In this document: piece by piece, positions 37,528 through 47,400 of the stretch
Numbering within the stretch: position 1 is the stretch's first letter
Layout of the letters: the number at the start of each line of letters is the position of its first letter
Source of the DNA: G963717155 sp963717155
GTDB taxonomy: Bacteria; Actinomycetota; Thermoleophilia; Gaiellales; JALYLC01
Assembly (NCBI GenBank): GCA_963717155.1
Contig: OY970326.1
Span: 3,596,001 to 3,660,000 of the forward strand
DNA length: 64,000 nt
Reading direction: 5' to 3'
Notes under the pieces: model-generated
What the model was told of the DNA's origin: nothing
Database searches by the model: none
What the model saw: the letters and a program-made list of their open reading frames with translations, nothing else
Made by a program: the position numbers and the translations under genes

Positions 37528-37602
37528 GTGAGATCCTCCGCAAAGGGATCGAACGCGAGTCCCGGATTCTGGGTCCGCTCGAAGTCACGCTCGATGGGAC
37601 TA
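37528..37602 (+). pseudogene. 5' remnant of a third SARP-type regulator gene
   Basis: GTGAGATCCTC at 37528 and the following 70 bases match the region around the start of the minus-strand SARP-SBP gene (33415-33500). The shared part includes the stretch just before its ATG and the codons for R-ILGPLEVTL. After L-E-V-T-L the similarity ends. So it is the broken front of a paralogue, 400 bases before the intact one at 37991. Confidence 0.55.
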
Positions 37603-37858
37603 CCCGCCGGCGAGCGCAGAGTCTCTACTGCGCGACTTGCGGGCGCGAGATGCGCAACAACACGGTGGCGGCGATCGCAGAACCGCGAGCGGCCCTCGCC
37701 TAGCGTCTCCAGGCTCGCTCTTCACCAGGCCTCGCAGAAGCGGGCATGACGACAGGGCGTGCGAGCAGAGTCGAGATCCCGTTCGCCACGCTTTCACCGC
37801 TCATGATTCCGCGGGTTGGCCGTATCTGGGTATTCCTGCCCAGCAGTCGGCCGCACTC

Positions 37859-37985
37859 GGGATCGGCGTCGGGGTCGACACCGCACGATGCGGTCGCTAC
37901 TGTCGCGGGTACTTGAGCTCATTGTCGCTGTCTGGAGGTTGGCGTGGTGCTCTCGGCGTCGTCGCAGCGAAGGTCCCCGGGGTCT
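37859..37985 (+). promoter_or_regulatory. Leader shared with the TolB/PD40 gene; paired TGTCGC sites
   Basis: About 120 bases before the SARP-SBP gene closely match the reverse complement of 57252-57385, in front of the TolB-like gene. Neither copy is likely to be coding. Two TGTCGC hexamers start at 37901 and 37923, exactly 22 bp apart, and the same pair with the same spacing is in the other copy. SARP proteins bind direct repeats spaced 11 or 22 bp near promoters, so this is a candidate autoregulatory site. Confidence 0.6.
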
Positions 37986-37990
37986 TGATC

Positions 37991-40900
37991 ATGCGAGGCG
38001 GACACGACGTGGAGCCAGTGTTTCGCATTCTCGGCCCGCTCGAGATCACCCTCGGCGAGCGTGTCATTTCACCCGGCGGACGCCGGGAGCGGGCGATTCT
38101 CGCCATCCTGCTGCTCAACATCGGCGAGGTGGTCTCCGTCGAGCGTCTCATCGACGGTGTCTGGGGCGACGCGCGTCCATCCAGCGCGAAGCACATGGTT
38201 CACGAGTACGTCTCCCGGCTGCGACAAGCCCTGGTCGAGGTCTCACCGGTCACGACCCGGCCACCGGGGTACGTGCTCGATTCGCCGTGCGCGACGTTGG
38301 ATGTCCGCGAGTTCAGGCGGCTGATAGCGGCGGCCCGTGGGCAGCCTCACGCCGAGGCGCTGCGGTCGTACGATCAGGCGCTCACCCTCTGGCGCGGGGA
38401 TGCGCTGGCTGACGTCGCACTCGAGGGTGATGCGCAGATCGCTGCTGCACGGCTCGATCAGGAGCGACGGCTCGTCGGCGAGGAGCGTATCGACTGCGCC
38501 CTTGCGCTGGGTCAGCATCTGCAGCTGATCCCGGAGTTGGAGCATCGGGTCGAGGAAGCGCCGCTGCGCGAGCGTTCGCGGGCACAGCTCATGCTCGCCC
38601 TATATCGCTCCGGGCGCCAGACCGAGGCGCTCGACCGGTATCGTGAAGGACGAGCGCTGCTCGTCGAGCAGGCCGGCGTCGAACCCGGGCGCGACCTCCA
38701 CGAGCTCGAACGAGCGATCCTGACGCACGATCCGGCACTCGAGCTCGCGCGGCCGGTACGTGACGACGCGCAGGCCGACGGCGCCGCTACGGGACGGCGG
38801 GGCCGAGGACCTCCTGCGTCTGTCGGCCGCCGGCGCTGGACGCGAGCGGCGCTGGTTGCGGGCGTGCTAGTCGCGGCCCTGGTCGCGACTGTCATTTTCC
38901 TGGTCGGCCGCACCGGGTCCACGAACGCACTTGCACAGATCGACGCCAACTCGGCTGGGGCGATCGATCCCGGCACGAACCGGCTCGCAGACGAGGTGCA
39001 CGTGGGTGCCGGGCCCGGGCGGATCGCCGCTGGGTTCAGGTCGCTCTGGGTCGTGAACGACTACGACAACACCGTCTCCCGCATCGACCCAGCCACCGGG
39101 ACCCGAGTGGACACAATCCAGGTCCCCAGTGATCCGACCGCGATCGCAGTCGGAGCGGGGTACGTCTGGGTCGCGTGTACCGGCACGCGAACGGTCTATC
39201 GAATCAATCCGCAGAGCGACCAGCCCACCCAACCGATCTTGGTCGGACACGGCTCGAGCGGCATCGCGATTAGCCCTCACAGGCTGTGGGTGACCGACCG
39301 GCTGGACGACAGCGTGACCGAGATCGACTCGAAGACCGGCATCGTTCTCCGCACGCTCGATGCCGGGCCAAGCCCGAGCGACATCGCCTACGGCTTCGGT
39401 GCGCTCTGGATCGCAAACGAGTCGTCGTCGTCCGTCACTCGCCTCGACCCTCACACCGGCGTACCCCAGGAAGTCTCAGTCGGAAACGGGCCGGAGGCGG
39501 TCGCGATCGGGTACGGCTCGGTCTGGGTCGCGAACAGTCTCAACGGAACCATCTCCCGCATCAATCCAGGCACCAACGCCGTCACGGCAGAGATCCCGGT
39601 CGGGAAGGGGCCGGCATCACTGCTCGCGAGCGACGGTTCGATCTGGGTTGCCGACGGCTACGGCAACCGGGTCGTCCGCATCAACCCCACGACGCGCGAC
39701 ATCGTCCGCACAATCACCGTCCGGAGCGCACCGCAGAGCCTCGCATCGATCGACGGGCGCGTCTGGCTGAGCGCGCGCCAGACGGCCACTGTCCACCGTG
39801 GCGGCACGCTGCGTCTGTACGCCGCGGACACCTTCGACTCGCTCGACGAGGGGGTCGGCTTCACGTCCACCGACTGGTCGGTGTTCGCCACCACGGGCGA
39901 CGGTCTCGTCGGGCTCAAGCGCGTCGGTGGCCTGGATGGCGGCACACTCGTTCCGGACCTCGCAAGGTCGCTCCCCGAACCCACCAACGGCGGACGCACC
40001 TACACATTCCAGCTGCAGCGCGGCATCCACTACTCGAACGGCGATCGCGTACGTGCAAGCGACCTGCGGCGCGCGCTCGAGCGCGCGTTCCGGATCGGTC
40101 CTGCACCTGGCGTCTTCTTTGGCGCACTGGTTGGCGCCGACGAGTGCTCGAAGTCCGATCCGAGACGCCCACGCGAAAGCCAGCCGCCCCTCGCGGTACG
40201 AGGGCACACCCCGCCCTGCGACCTCTCTCGTGGCATCGTGGCTAACGATCGCACCGGTACCGTGACCCTGCACCTGCAAAAGCCTGACGCCGATCTCCTC
40301 TACAAGCTCGCCGCGCCCTTCGCCGACCTGGTGCCGCCAGAGGTCTCGATGACCCGGCCAGCCCTGCTCGGTGTTCCCGGAACCGGGCCGTACATGATCC
40401 AGAGCTCCAAGAAGTCGCGGCTCGTGCTCGTGCGTAATCCGCGATTCCGGGAATGGTACGCCGCGGCGCAGCCCGACGGGTATCCAGACCGCATCGTCGT
40501 GACCTACCGCAGGACACCCGACCAGCAAGTGACCTCCGTCGAGCAGGGGAAGGCCGACCTCATGCAGTCGCCGGTGCCAGCCTCCGGGCCCTGGTTGCCA
40601 GCCTCGCGGCTGAACGAGCTTAGAACCCGCTACGCAGCGCAGGTGCACATCTTCCCGGTTCCGGAGACCGACGGGATCTTCCTCAACACGCGAGTGCCGC
40701 CCTTCAACAACCTGCTGGCACGAAAGGCGTTCAACTACGCGATCGACCGCAGGAAAGCCGTCGCCGACTTCGGCGGCACCGAAAAGGCGGCGGTCACATG
40801 TCAGATCCTGCCCGCCGGGATGTCGGGCTACCAACCCGACTGCCCTTACACACGCCACGAGACCAGCAACGCCCTCTGGACCGGCCCCAACCTAGCCCTG

Positions 40901-41449
40901 GCCCAAAGACTCGTCGCCGCCTCGCGAACCCGAGGAGAGAAAGTCGTCATCTGGACGGTCCGAGAGCAGCCGTATCTCGCAACCGGAAAGCTCGCGCGTG
41001 CAACACTCCAGCAGCTGGGGTATCGAGCCTCGCTGAAGGCGATTGCGGTACCGGACTACTTCGGGCAGGTCGCCGCCTCGCGCGCCCCGGTGCAGGCCGG
41101 CGGCTGGGGGTGGGTGGCGGACTACCCCGGCGCATCAGACTTCTTTACGCCGCTCTTCACCTGCCGTTCGATCAATAAACGCGCAGACTCGACCCACGCC
41201 AATCTCTCCGAGATCTGCAACCAGCGCCTCGACCGCGCCATCGACGGTGCCCTGACCCTGCAGACCACCGACGCGCAGGCGGCGTCGAACACGGCGTGGG
41301 CCAAGGTCGACCATCTGGTCACAAACCACTTCGCTCCATTGGTGCCACTCCTCAACACGCGAGACGTCGTGGTCGTCTCCCGGCGCGTCCACAATGTTCA
41401 GTGGAATCAGCAGTGGGGCGTGCTCATCGACCAGATCTGGATCAGATAG
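37991..41449 (+). CDS. SARP/BTAD - transmembrane - beta-propeller - solute-binding fusion regulator, paralogue
   Basis: 1152 aa from ATG 37991 (GTG 38009 is possible; the open frame extends further upstream into the shared leader). Same order as the protein at 30138: SARP winged helix (FRILGPLEITLGERVISPG), BTAD (ALYRSGRQTEALDRYREGRA), basic linker, one transmembrane helix (ALVAGVLVAALVATVIFLVG, about residues 283-305), propeller blades (VAIGYGSVWVANS type) and SBP_bac_5 (DLARSLPEPTNGGRTYTFQL, NLLARKAFNYAIDRRKA). Both paralogues end in QW/QL-G-L-DQ-W-R. The extracellular parts differ more than the DNA-binding part, as expected if they sense different peptides. Confidence 0.88.
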   Translation: MRGGHDVEPVFRILGPLEITLGERVISPGGRRERAILAILLLNIGEVVSVERLIDGVWGDARPSSAKHMVHEYVSRLRQALVEVSPVTTRPPGYVLDSPCATLDVREFRRLIAAARGQPHAEALRSYDQALTLWRGDALADVALEGDAQIAAARLDQERRLVGEERIDCALALGQHLQLIPELEHRVEEAPLRERSRAQLMLALYRSGRQTEALDRYREGRALLVEQAGVEPGRDLHELERAILTHDPALELARPVRDDAQADGAATGRRGRGPPASVGRRRWTRAALVAGVLVAALVATVIFLVGRTGSTNALAQIDANSAGAIDPGTNRLADEVHVGAGPGRIAAGFRSLWVVNDYDNTVSRIDPATGTRVDTIQVPSDPTAIAVGAGYVWVACTGTRTVYRINPQSDQPTQPILVGHGSSGIAISPHRLWVTDRLDDSVTEIDSKTGIVLRTLDAGPSPSDIAYGFGALWIANESSSSVTRLDPHTGVPQEVSVGNGPEAVAIGYGSVWVANSLNGTISRINPGTNAVTAEIPVGKGPASLLASDGSIWVADGYGNRVVRINPTTRDIVRTITVRSAPQSLASIDGRVWLSARQTATVHRGGTLRLYAADTFDSLDEGVGFTSTDWSVFATTGDGLVGLKRVGGLDGGTLVPDLARSLPEPTNGGRTYTFQLQRGIHYSNGDRVRASDLRRALERAFRIGPAPGVFFGALVGADECSKSDPRRPRESQPPLAVRGHTPPCDLSRGIVANDRTGTVTLHLQKPDADLLYKLAAPFADLVPPEVSMTRPALLGVPGTGPYMIQSSKKSRLVLVRNPRFREWYAAAQPDGYPDRIVVTYRRTPDQQVTSVEQGKADLMQSPVPASGPWLPASRLNELRTRYAAQVHIFPVPETDGIFLNTRVPPFNNLLARKAFNYAIDRRKAVADFGGTEKAAVTCQILPAGMSGYQPDCPYTRHETSNALWTGPNLALAQRLVAASRTRGEKVVIWTVREQPYLATGKLARATLQQLGYRASLKAIAVPDYFGQVAASRAPVQAGGWGWVADYPGASDFFTPLFTCRSINKRADSTHANLSEICNQRLDRAIDGALTLQTTDAQAASNTAWAKVDHLVTNHFAPLVPLLNTRDVVVVSRRVHNVQWNQQWGVLIDQIWIR

Positions 41450-41660
41450 AGCCATCGTGGAGTGACGGCTCGGAGGCGTCACGGTGTCGCCCGACGCGCA
41501 TTCGACGACAGTTGTCGCGAGGCTGGCAGCGTGACATCGGCCGACACCACTTCGAAGACCTCGACCATCGGATCCCCCTCCACTTCGGCGGCGCCGAAAT
41601 CGTCCGGGCGAACTGCGGCCCGCGGAACTCCCGCATCGATTCCTCGTCGTCCCGGATGGA

Positions 41661-41861
41661 CATGCCGCCTCGCGCCACGACCTGCACCTGAGCACGCCCG
41701 ACGTCGACCTCGCCGGGTTCCACGCCTACCTCGAACGGGACGACCGCCTCTGGGTCATCTCCACCGGCCAGCACACCCGCTTCGGGACGGTCGTCAAGGT
41801 CACCGGCCAGACCGTGAAACTCACGCACCCGCCCGAGGATCTGGTCTCCGTCGAAGCGTGA
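41661..41861 (+). CDS. Short unassigned open reading frame
   Basis: Reads HAASRHDLHLSTPDVDLAGF, then HAYLERDDRLWVISTGQHTRFGTVV, and stops at 41859-41861. It looks coding (regular hydrophobic pattern) and the frame stays open about 60 bases further upstream, but no start codon or ribosome site is visible, so it may be a gene tail. Its last 41 bases overlap the convergent hydrolase fragment. No family recognised. Confidence 0.35.
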   Translation, partial: HAASRHDLHLSTPDVDLAGFHAYLERDDRLWVISTGQHTRFGTVVKVTGQTVKLTHPPEDLVSVEA

Positions 41862-42608
41862 CGACGTCGACGGTGAGCCGGTTAGATTGATGTGTCGGCG
41901 GCGAGCCGCCGAGGCTGACCAGGTTGGCGAGGATCTGGTCAATCCGTGTGCCCGGCGAGATATGGCCGTCGCCGTCGAGCGGGTGGAATTCAGCACCTGG
42001 GATCTCGGCGGCAAGCCACCCGCCGTGCGCGAACGGGACAAACCGGCCCTCACGGCCGTGCCAGACCGCGACTGGGACGGTGATATCGAAGACTGCAAAG
42101 CCCCAGTGCTTGACGCCCGCGAGAATATCGTCACGCCATCCGTCGATGCCGGCCTCCAGCGCGTGTCGAAGATCGTTCGGCATCTCCTCGGCGAGGGTGT
42201 CGGTAAGCGCGGCCTCGTCGGCGCTCGGGAGCATGCGGTCGAGTTCCTCGCGGAGGGATGCGCCGGTGGCCTGTCGGGCGCCGTCGAGCAGTGGCCGCGG
42301 GAGGGCGTCTAGCTCGTCGAACCCGCCGACCGCCGCATTAAACCCCTCGAGATTGCCCGGTTCCATGCCGGCCAAAAAGTCGAGGCCTCGTGCCTCGTAG
42401 GGCGCAGGACTTGCAATCAGGGTGGCGGCCAGGCAGCGGCCGGCCATCAACCCAGCGCACGCCAGCGCATAGGGTCCGCCGCCGGACCAGCCGAAAGTGC
42501 CGAACTCGATCACCCCGAACTCAGCGAGCAGCATCGTGACGTCGTCGACGGCATCGGCAACGCTCAGACCCGCCCGTTCGGTGGATCTGCCGTAGCCAGG
42601 TCGCGAGT
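41821..42608 (-). pseudogene. Alpha/beta hydrolase truncated at the tRNA-fragment junction
   Basis: About 260 residues of an alpha/beta hydrolase: SRPGYGRSTERAGLSVADAVDDV, the nucleophile elbow FGWSGGGPYALACA, and a late VAVWHGREGRFVPFAHGGWLA with the catalytic-His region LDGDGHIS. The usual first 50 residues (beta strands and the oxyanion HG motif) are missing. Similarity begins exactly where the tRNA-Thr fragment ends (42609-42613), and the open frame upstream is translated tRNA remnant. A recombination at the attachment site therefore cut the gene. Confidence 0.75.
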
Positions 42609-42612
42609 AGCA

Positions 42613-42654
42613 AGCCGACGCGGGGACTCGAACCCCGGACCTCGTCATTACGAG
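42613..42654 (-). repeat. tRNA-Thr(CGT) 3'-half remnant, second copy
   Basis: Same 42 bases as 6424-6465 with two differences, same orientation. Minus strand: anticodon loop CTCGTAA, T arm CGGGG-TTCGAGT-CCCCG, acceptor end CGTCGGCT. The 5' half is missing. It lies against the truncated hydrolase on one side and 25 bases from the arm-type repeat on the other. Confidence 0.8.
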
Positions 42655-42679
42655 TGATCCTCAGTGTCTTCGCGATGGC

Positions 42680-42735
42680 GCATGGTTGAGCCAAAATATC
42701 CCGCGAGATGAGCTCCGTGTGGCACACGTGTGCCA
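42680..42735 (+). repeat. Arm-type repeat beside tRNA remnant, copy 4
   Basis: GCATGGTTGAGCCAAAA, then 26 bases after TGGTTGAG the tandem pair GTGTGGCACACGTGTGCCA (42717-42735). The first unit has one mismatch. The distance to the tRNA remnant (25 bases) equals that of the copy at 6491, so both scars share the same geometry. Confidence 0.65.
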
Positions 42736-42854
42736 TCTTGTAGTCGAGATGTCGGCGACTACGGGCGAATTGATCAACCGGCGGCCGGCCGGGGCGCCGG
42801 TGCGGATGGTGACAACGACGCCGGGCGAGATCCCACTGCCGACGCAGTAACGTT

Positions 42855-43085
42855 TGCCGGAGTTAGTATCAGGCGATCGCGACCGTCGCGTGCAACAACT
42901 CTCGCAAGCGCGGAGATCACCGCCTGGTCGGCCCAGTCGAAACGAGCACGCCCCGCGGCCCCACGCCGCACCGCGCGCTCGTGGCGAAGGATCACGATCT
43001 CGGCCTCTCGCGCGAGATCGTCGCGACGGCGGACGAGAATCCGGAGCACAGCGTCGAAGGCAAGGGAGACAAACCGGAGGGCCAT
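42855..43085 (-). pseudogene. Integrase-core transposase, N-terminal fragment
   Basis: From ATG 43085: MALRFVSLAFDAVLRILVRR, then DDLAREAEIVILRHERAVRRG, then ARFDWADQAVISALARVV and RLILTPA. This is the usual N-terminal part (before the DDE catalytic domain) of IS3/IS481-type transposases found in actinobacteria. Similarity ends after LTPA; the catalytic domain is gone. Another sign of decayed mobile DNA at this junction. Confidence 0.65.
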
Positions 43086-43572
43086 CAGCGCATCCTGACC
43101 AACTCCCACCACGCCCGCTCCAGAGCCAAGATCCGAGTATTGGCACCCCCCAGCCTGGCGCTTCATGTATCACGGGAACTCCGAACGCATCACATAGTTG
43201 CGAGCGGTACGCGTTTTTGCGAAGATCCGTACGACGAAGGGAGCGATTTCGGGCTGATGCGCCATGCCCTTGCACGCGTTGCCGAGGCCATGTCGTTTAT
43301 GACTGGCTTGGTCGCGCTCGAGATGCGTACGGTTGCGCGGGCGCACGCCGACCGCGCAGCGACATCTTGGCATTCATCGTGCCGGAACTCGAGCCGACCC
43401 TTTGCATCGGACGCTCTGCCGATTCCTTCGATCCCTGAGCGAGAGGGCGTTCTGCGCATGACTGACGCGCGCCGACCTTCCGGGAGACGACAACCACGAT
43501 CGTCGATCTGCAGACGGGGCGCAGGCGTTGAGGGCGAGTGTCGTAGGAACTCGACATGATGGGGTCGCGACG
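43086..43572. other. Region between transposase fragment and SIR2 gene
   Basis: About 490 bases with several overlapping short open frames on both strands, none of which resembles a protein I recognise. It must contain the promoter of the SIR2 operon; I see no confident -35/-10 pair. Confidence 0.35.
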
Positions 43573-44499
43573 GTGAGCGGCGGCGGTGCATTCGGGAGTT
43601 CCGCCGACGCTCAGCTGTCCGAGCAATCCACCGCATACCGGTTGCTCGTGGAGCACGTCGCCGAGGGGCGTTGCATTCTCTTCGTCGGGGCGGGCGCACA
43701 TTACGCGCCACCGAAGGGCTCTCCCTTTGAGTATCCGTTGGAGCAGCGGCCTCCTCTCGGCCGTGATCTGGCAGAGCGTCTCGCTGCTGAATGCGACTTT
43801 CACGAAGTGTGTCCGAACGACGAGTCCTCGAACTTGCAGCGCGTCTCGCTCTGCTACGAGACTCAGGTCTCTCGGGCGCAACTCATCGAGTATATACGTG
43901 AGGCCGTCGACGACAACACACGACCATCTGCGGCCCTTCGAGCCCTTGCGGAACTTCCGTTCTCGCTCGTGATTACAACGAACTACGACACCCTTTTCGA
44001 GCGGGCGCTACGACGGGCCGATAAGGAACCCTTCGTCGGTGCCTACGACCCCGAAGGTGATGTCCCGACTCGGGACTATCCGCAGGGCCGCGACCCGCAA
44101 GCCGCGCGGCCATTCGTCTTCAAGGTTCACGGTGATGTGAATACTCCTGAGTCGATCGTAGTGACTGACGAGGATTACATCGGATTCGTTCTGCGCATGA
44201 GCGCGGCGGGCCAGTTCCACCCGATCCCGCAGACGTTCCGCTATCAGTTCGCTCGCTGGCCGACGTTGTTCGTAGGCTATAGCCTGATGGATTACAATCT
44301 GCGGCTCCTCTTTCGAACGCTTCGGTGGAAGGTCGACGCGGCGCAGCACCCAGACAGCTACTCGGTTGACGTGAGGCCCGATCCGCTGATCCGCCACGTC
44401 TGGCAGCGAACGCAGGGTTTCCGCTTCATCGCAGAGGACGTGTGGGACTTCGTCCCGAATCTGTATCGCGAAGTCCTGGGTCGGGAAATGCCGCCGTGA
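43573..44499 (+). CDS. SIR2-like (NADase-type) defence protein
   Basis: 308 aa from GTG 43573 (a TTG at 43528 is possible). SIR2_2-type motifs: CILFVGAGAHYAPP (NAD loop), LVITTNYDTLFERAL, FVFKVHGDVNTPESIVVTDEDY (catalytic-type His in HGD) and LFVGYSLMDYNLRLLF. Such proteins in defence islands (Thoeris ThsA, DSR, Avs5 and SIR2-APAZ types) deplete NAD after phage sensing. The domain makes up nearly the whole protein, so sensing must come from the partner: its stop overlaps the start of the nSTAND1-WD40 gene in a GTGA. Confidence 0.85.
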   Translation: MSGGGAFGSSADAQLSEQSTAYRLLVEHVAEGRCILFVGAGAHYAPPKGSPFEYPLEQRPPLGRDLAERLAAECDFHEVCPNDESSNLQRVSLCYETQVSRAQLIEYIREAVDDNTRPSAALRALAELPFSLVITTNYDTLFERALRRADKEPFVGAYDPEGDVPTRDYPQGRDPQAARPFVFKVHGDVNTPESIVVTDEDYIGFVLRMSAAGQFHPIPQTFRYQFARWPTLFVGYSLMDYNLRLLFRTLRWKVDAAQHPDSYSVDVRPDPLIRHVWQRTQGFRFIAEDVWDFVPNLYREVLGREMPP

Positions 44500-47400
44500 C
44501 GGCGCGAGCCGGCACGCCCATCGAAGCGCTGCGGGCGTTCGGCGATGCGTCGCGGCTCGCGCCCACGGAGCCGTACCGTGGACTCGAGCCATTCCGCTAT
44601 GCCGACACAGGCATCTTGGCGGCCCGAGAGAACGAGATCGAGCGTCTCGTTCGGCTCGTGACGATGTACCGTGGCGTCCTCCTGTATGGCGAGTCCGGCG
44701 CCGGAAAGACCTCCGTTGTCAATGCGGGACTGTTACCGCGCCTCGTCGAGGAGGGTTTCTGGCCGCACCGTGTGCGCATCCAGCCGCGGCTCGAGGAAGA
44801 GTTCGTGCTTGAGCCGATTCGGACATCAAGCGGGGCCGATCAGTCCTACCTTCCGTCCGCCTTTCCAGCCGCGCCGTCGGATGGACGGCTCGTACTTGCG
44901 GCGCGCGAGTTCGTCTCGGTAGCGACGGCGGCGGCCGACCGTGGTCGCATCCTACTCGTCTTCGATCAGTTCGAGGAGCTTGTGACACTCTTCGGCGAGG
45001 TCGTGGATGGCACCGAGACGCAACGCCGAGTCATCGATGCGGTCGTGCGACTCCTGCGCAGCCGGGACGTCCGCGTCAAGTTGTTGTTCGTATTTCGCGA
45101 GGACTACCTGGCGAACCTGGAGCCATTGCTGGCAGAGCAACCCGAGCTCACGGATCAGAGCCTGCGGCTCGTGTCGCCCCCCGTCGAATGCGCAAGCGAG
45201 ATCATCCGCGCACCGTTCGAGCGCTATCCGCGCGCGTTCGGGCGAGAGCTCTCGCCCGAATTCGCACGGGTCATCGCTGCGTCGCTCGCTGAACGCGGCC
45301 AGGGCCGTGTTCTTAACCTCTCCGAGCTCCAAGTCGTCTGTCACCGGATCGTCAAGGCAGAGGATCCTCGAGCATTGTTCGATGCCCGAGGTGTCGAAGG
45401 ACTCCTCGAGGAGTTTCTCGACGAGCGACTGGGCGCCTTCTCGGACCAGGCTGGTGGTGTTGCGGTGGCGCTGCTCACGCGCCTAGTGACAGCCTCGGGC
45501 ACGCGGAATGTCGTGTCTCGCTCGGACCTTCTCGCCACGGCATGCGAGGAGAGCGGCTGCGGCGACGACGTTGTTTCAACGGTGCTTCTGCGCCTCGAGC
45601 ACGAGGCGCACCTCGTCCGGTCGGAGCGGCGACGCGATGTCACGACCTACGAGATCGTGAGCGAGTTTCTTGTGCCCATGATCGCCCGCCGGAAGCTCGA
45701 ACGCCTTGCGGCGAGCGAACGCGAGCGTGCTCTGTCTGCGGCTGTCGCGTTGCACGAGGAAGAGCGTGCCTCCCGCCGACGCCGCCTGTTGACCCGGCTC
45801 GCGCTGGCAGCGTGCGTTGCGGCGATCGTGATCGCCGGCCTGGCAGCGTACGCCTGGCACGAACGCGGTCGCGCCGTTGACGAGCGAAACCAGGCGGCCC
45901 TCGCACGAGATGTCGCATATGCGCGCGAGCTGGCGGCGGCTGCCGACGGACAGTCGGTGAATGACCCTGGGCTCGCTGCCAACCTCGCGTTACGCAGCCT
46001 CGGTCTGCACTGGACACCGGAGGCCGAGAATGCGCTCCGAGCCGCCCTGGCGGTTCGCGCGCCGCTTCAGCACACCTTCGGCGGCACACGGCCTCCCAAG
46101 AAGGGAAGCAACCACGTGGCTTTCTCCGGGAGTGGACGCTTACTCGTCGGCTCGCTCGGAGACAAGGTGAACATCTGGAACACCGCTACGGGCAAGCGAG
46201 TTCTCGGCCCAGTCGCGCACGGAGACTTCCCGTCTGCCCCGATCGCCGTGAGTCCCGATGATCGATACGCGGTACTGAATGCCGCAGACCACACGTTGCG
46301 TGAATTCGATCTCGCAACGCACAAGGTGGTGCGTCGGCTCGTTGGTCACGTGAAGACGGCCTATCTTGCGACTTTCAGTCCGGACGGCTCATTGGTGGCA
46401 TCACCCGGCGCGGACGGCTTCGTCTACCTTTGGCATGCTAGCGATGGCTCCTCGGCCGGCGACATCAACACGCACGACCGAATGTTAGGCCTCGACGACG
46501 CCGTGTTCGGCAGCGACAGCCGCGAGCTCATCACTGAGCGAGATGACGGTCTGGTCGAGGAGTGGGACATGCCGTCTGGTTACTCCCGATGGAGCACTCG
46601 CGGCATCAGCGCGATCACAATCGCGCCACGTGGGCGGCTAGCGGCGACAACTACTTTCGACGGCCATCTGAAGGTACGCGATGTCCGAACCGGCCAGGTG
46701 CTTGGTCGCCTCGGGAGTGCGAAGTTCGTGGTCGACCTCGCGAGGTTCGGGGCGAGCGGCCGAGTGCTTGCTGCGCTTGCGCGGACCTCCGCCACGAAAG
46801 CGGCGCCCGCCATTCGCGTTTGGGGAGTGCCGAGCATGCATCTGCGCGGCTCGATCTCGCCCGGCTATCAGGTCACGGCGTTTGCACTCAGCCCTGACGG
46901 GAGGCTCGTTGTGACCGCAGGAGCCCACGGTGCGGCCCTCTGGGACGTCCGCACCGGCTCGGAGCTCGCACGGCTGTTTGCGGGCGGTGCTCCAGCCTGG
47001 AAAGTGGCGTTCTCGGAGGACGGATCTCGGGTCGTCGGTGCCGGTCCCGACGGGCACTTGCATACATGGGACGTCCGCCCTGTGCTGCGGGAGGTGGTCC
47101 TGCGCACTCGATCGAACTGGAGCACGGACATCTCGCCCGAGGGCAACCGGGTGGCGACGGCAGGCGCCGGCGGCAGTATCGCGATCTGGGCGGTTCCGAG
47201 TGGAGCGCACGTCCGTACGCTCCCCGTGACTACCGCCGCGTCGGTTCCGATGGTGGCGTTCAGCCCTGATGGTCGAACCCTCGTCACGCCGAGGGGTCAT
47301 CGTGATGTCGCAGTGTGGAATGCCACCAGCGGGGCGCTGGTGCGTGTCCTGCACAGCGACGGGTCGGGCGGCGCGGACAGCGTTGCGTTCTCGCCCGACG

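Noticed and set aside
39617..40858. 413-codon open frame on the minus strand
   Set aside because: Antisense shadow of the SBP_bac_5 domain of the SARP-SBP gene at 37991.
42521..42736. Minus-strand open frame through the tRNA fragment (RNDEVRGSSPRVGL-type peptide)
   Set aside because: This is the translation of tRNA and repeat sequence, a well-known spurious annotation.
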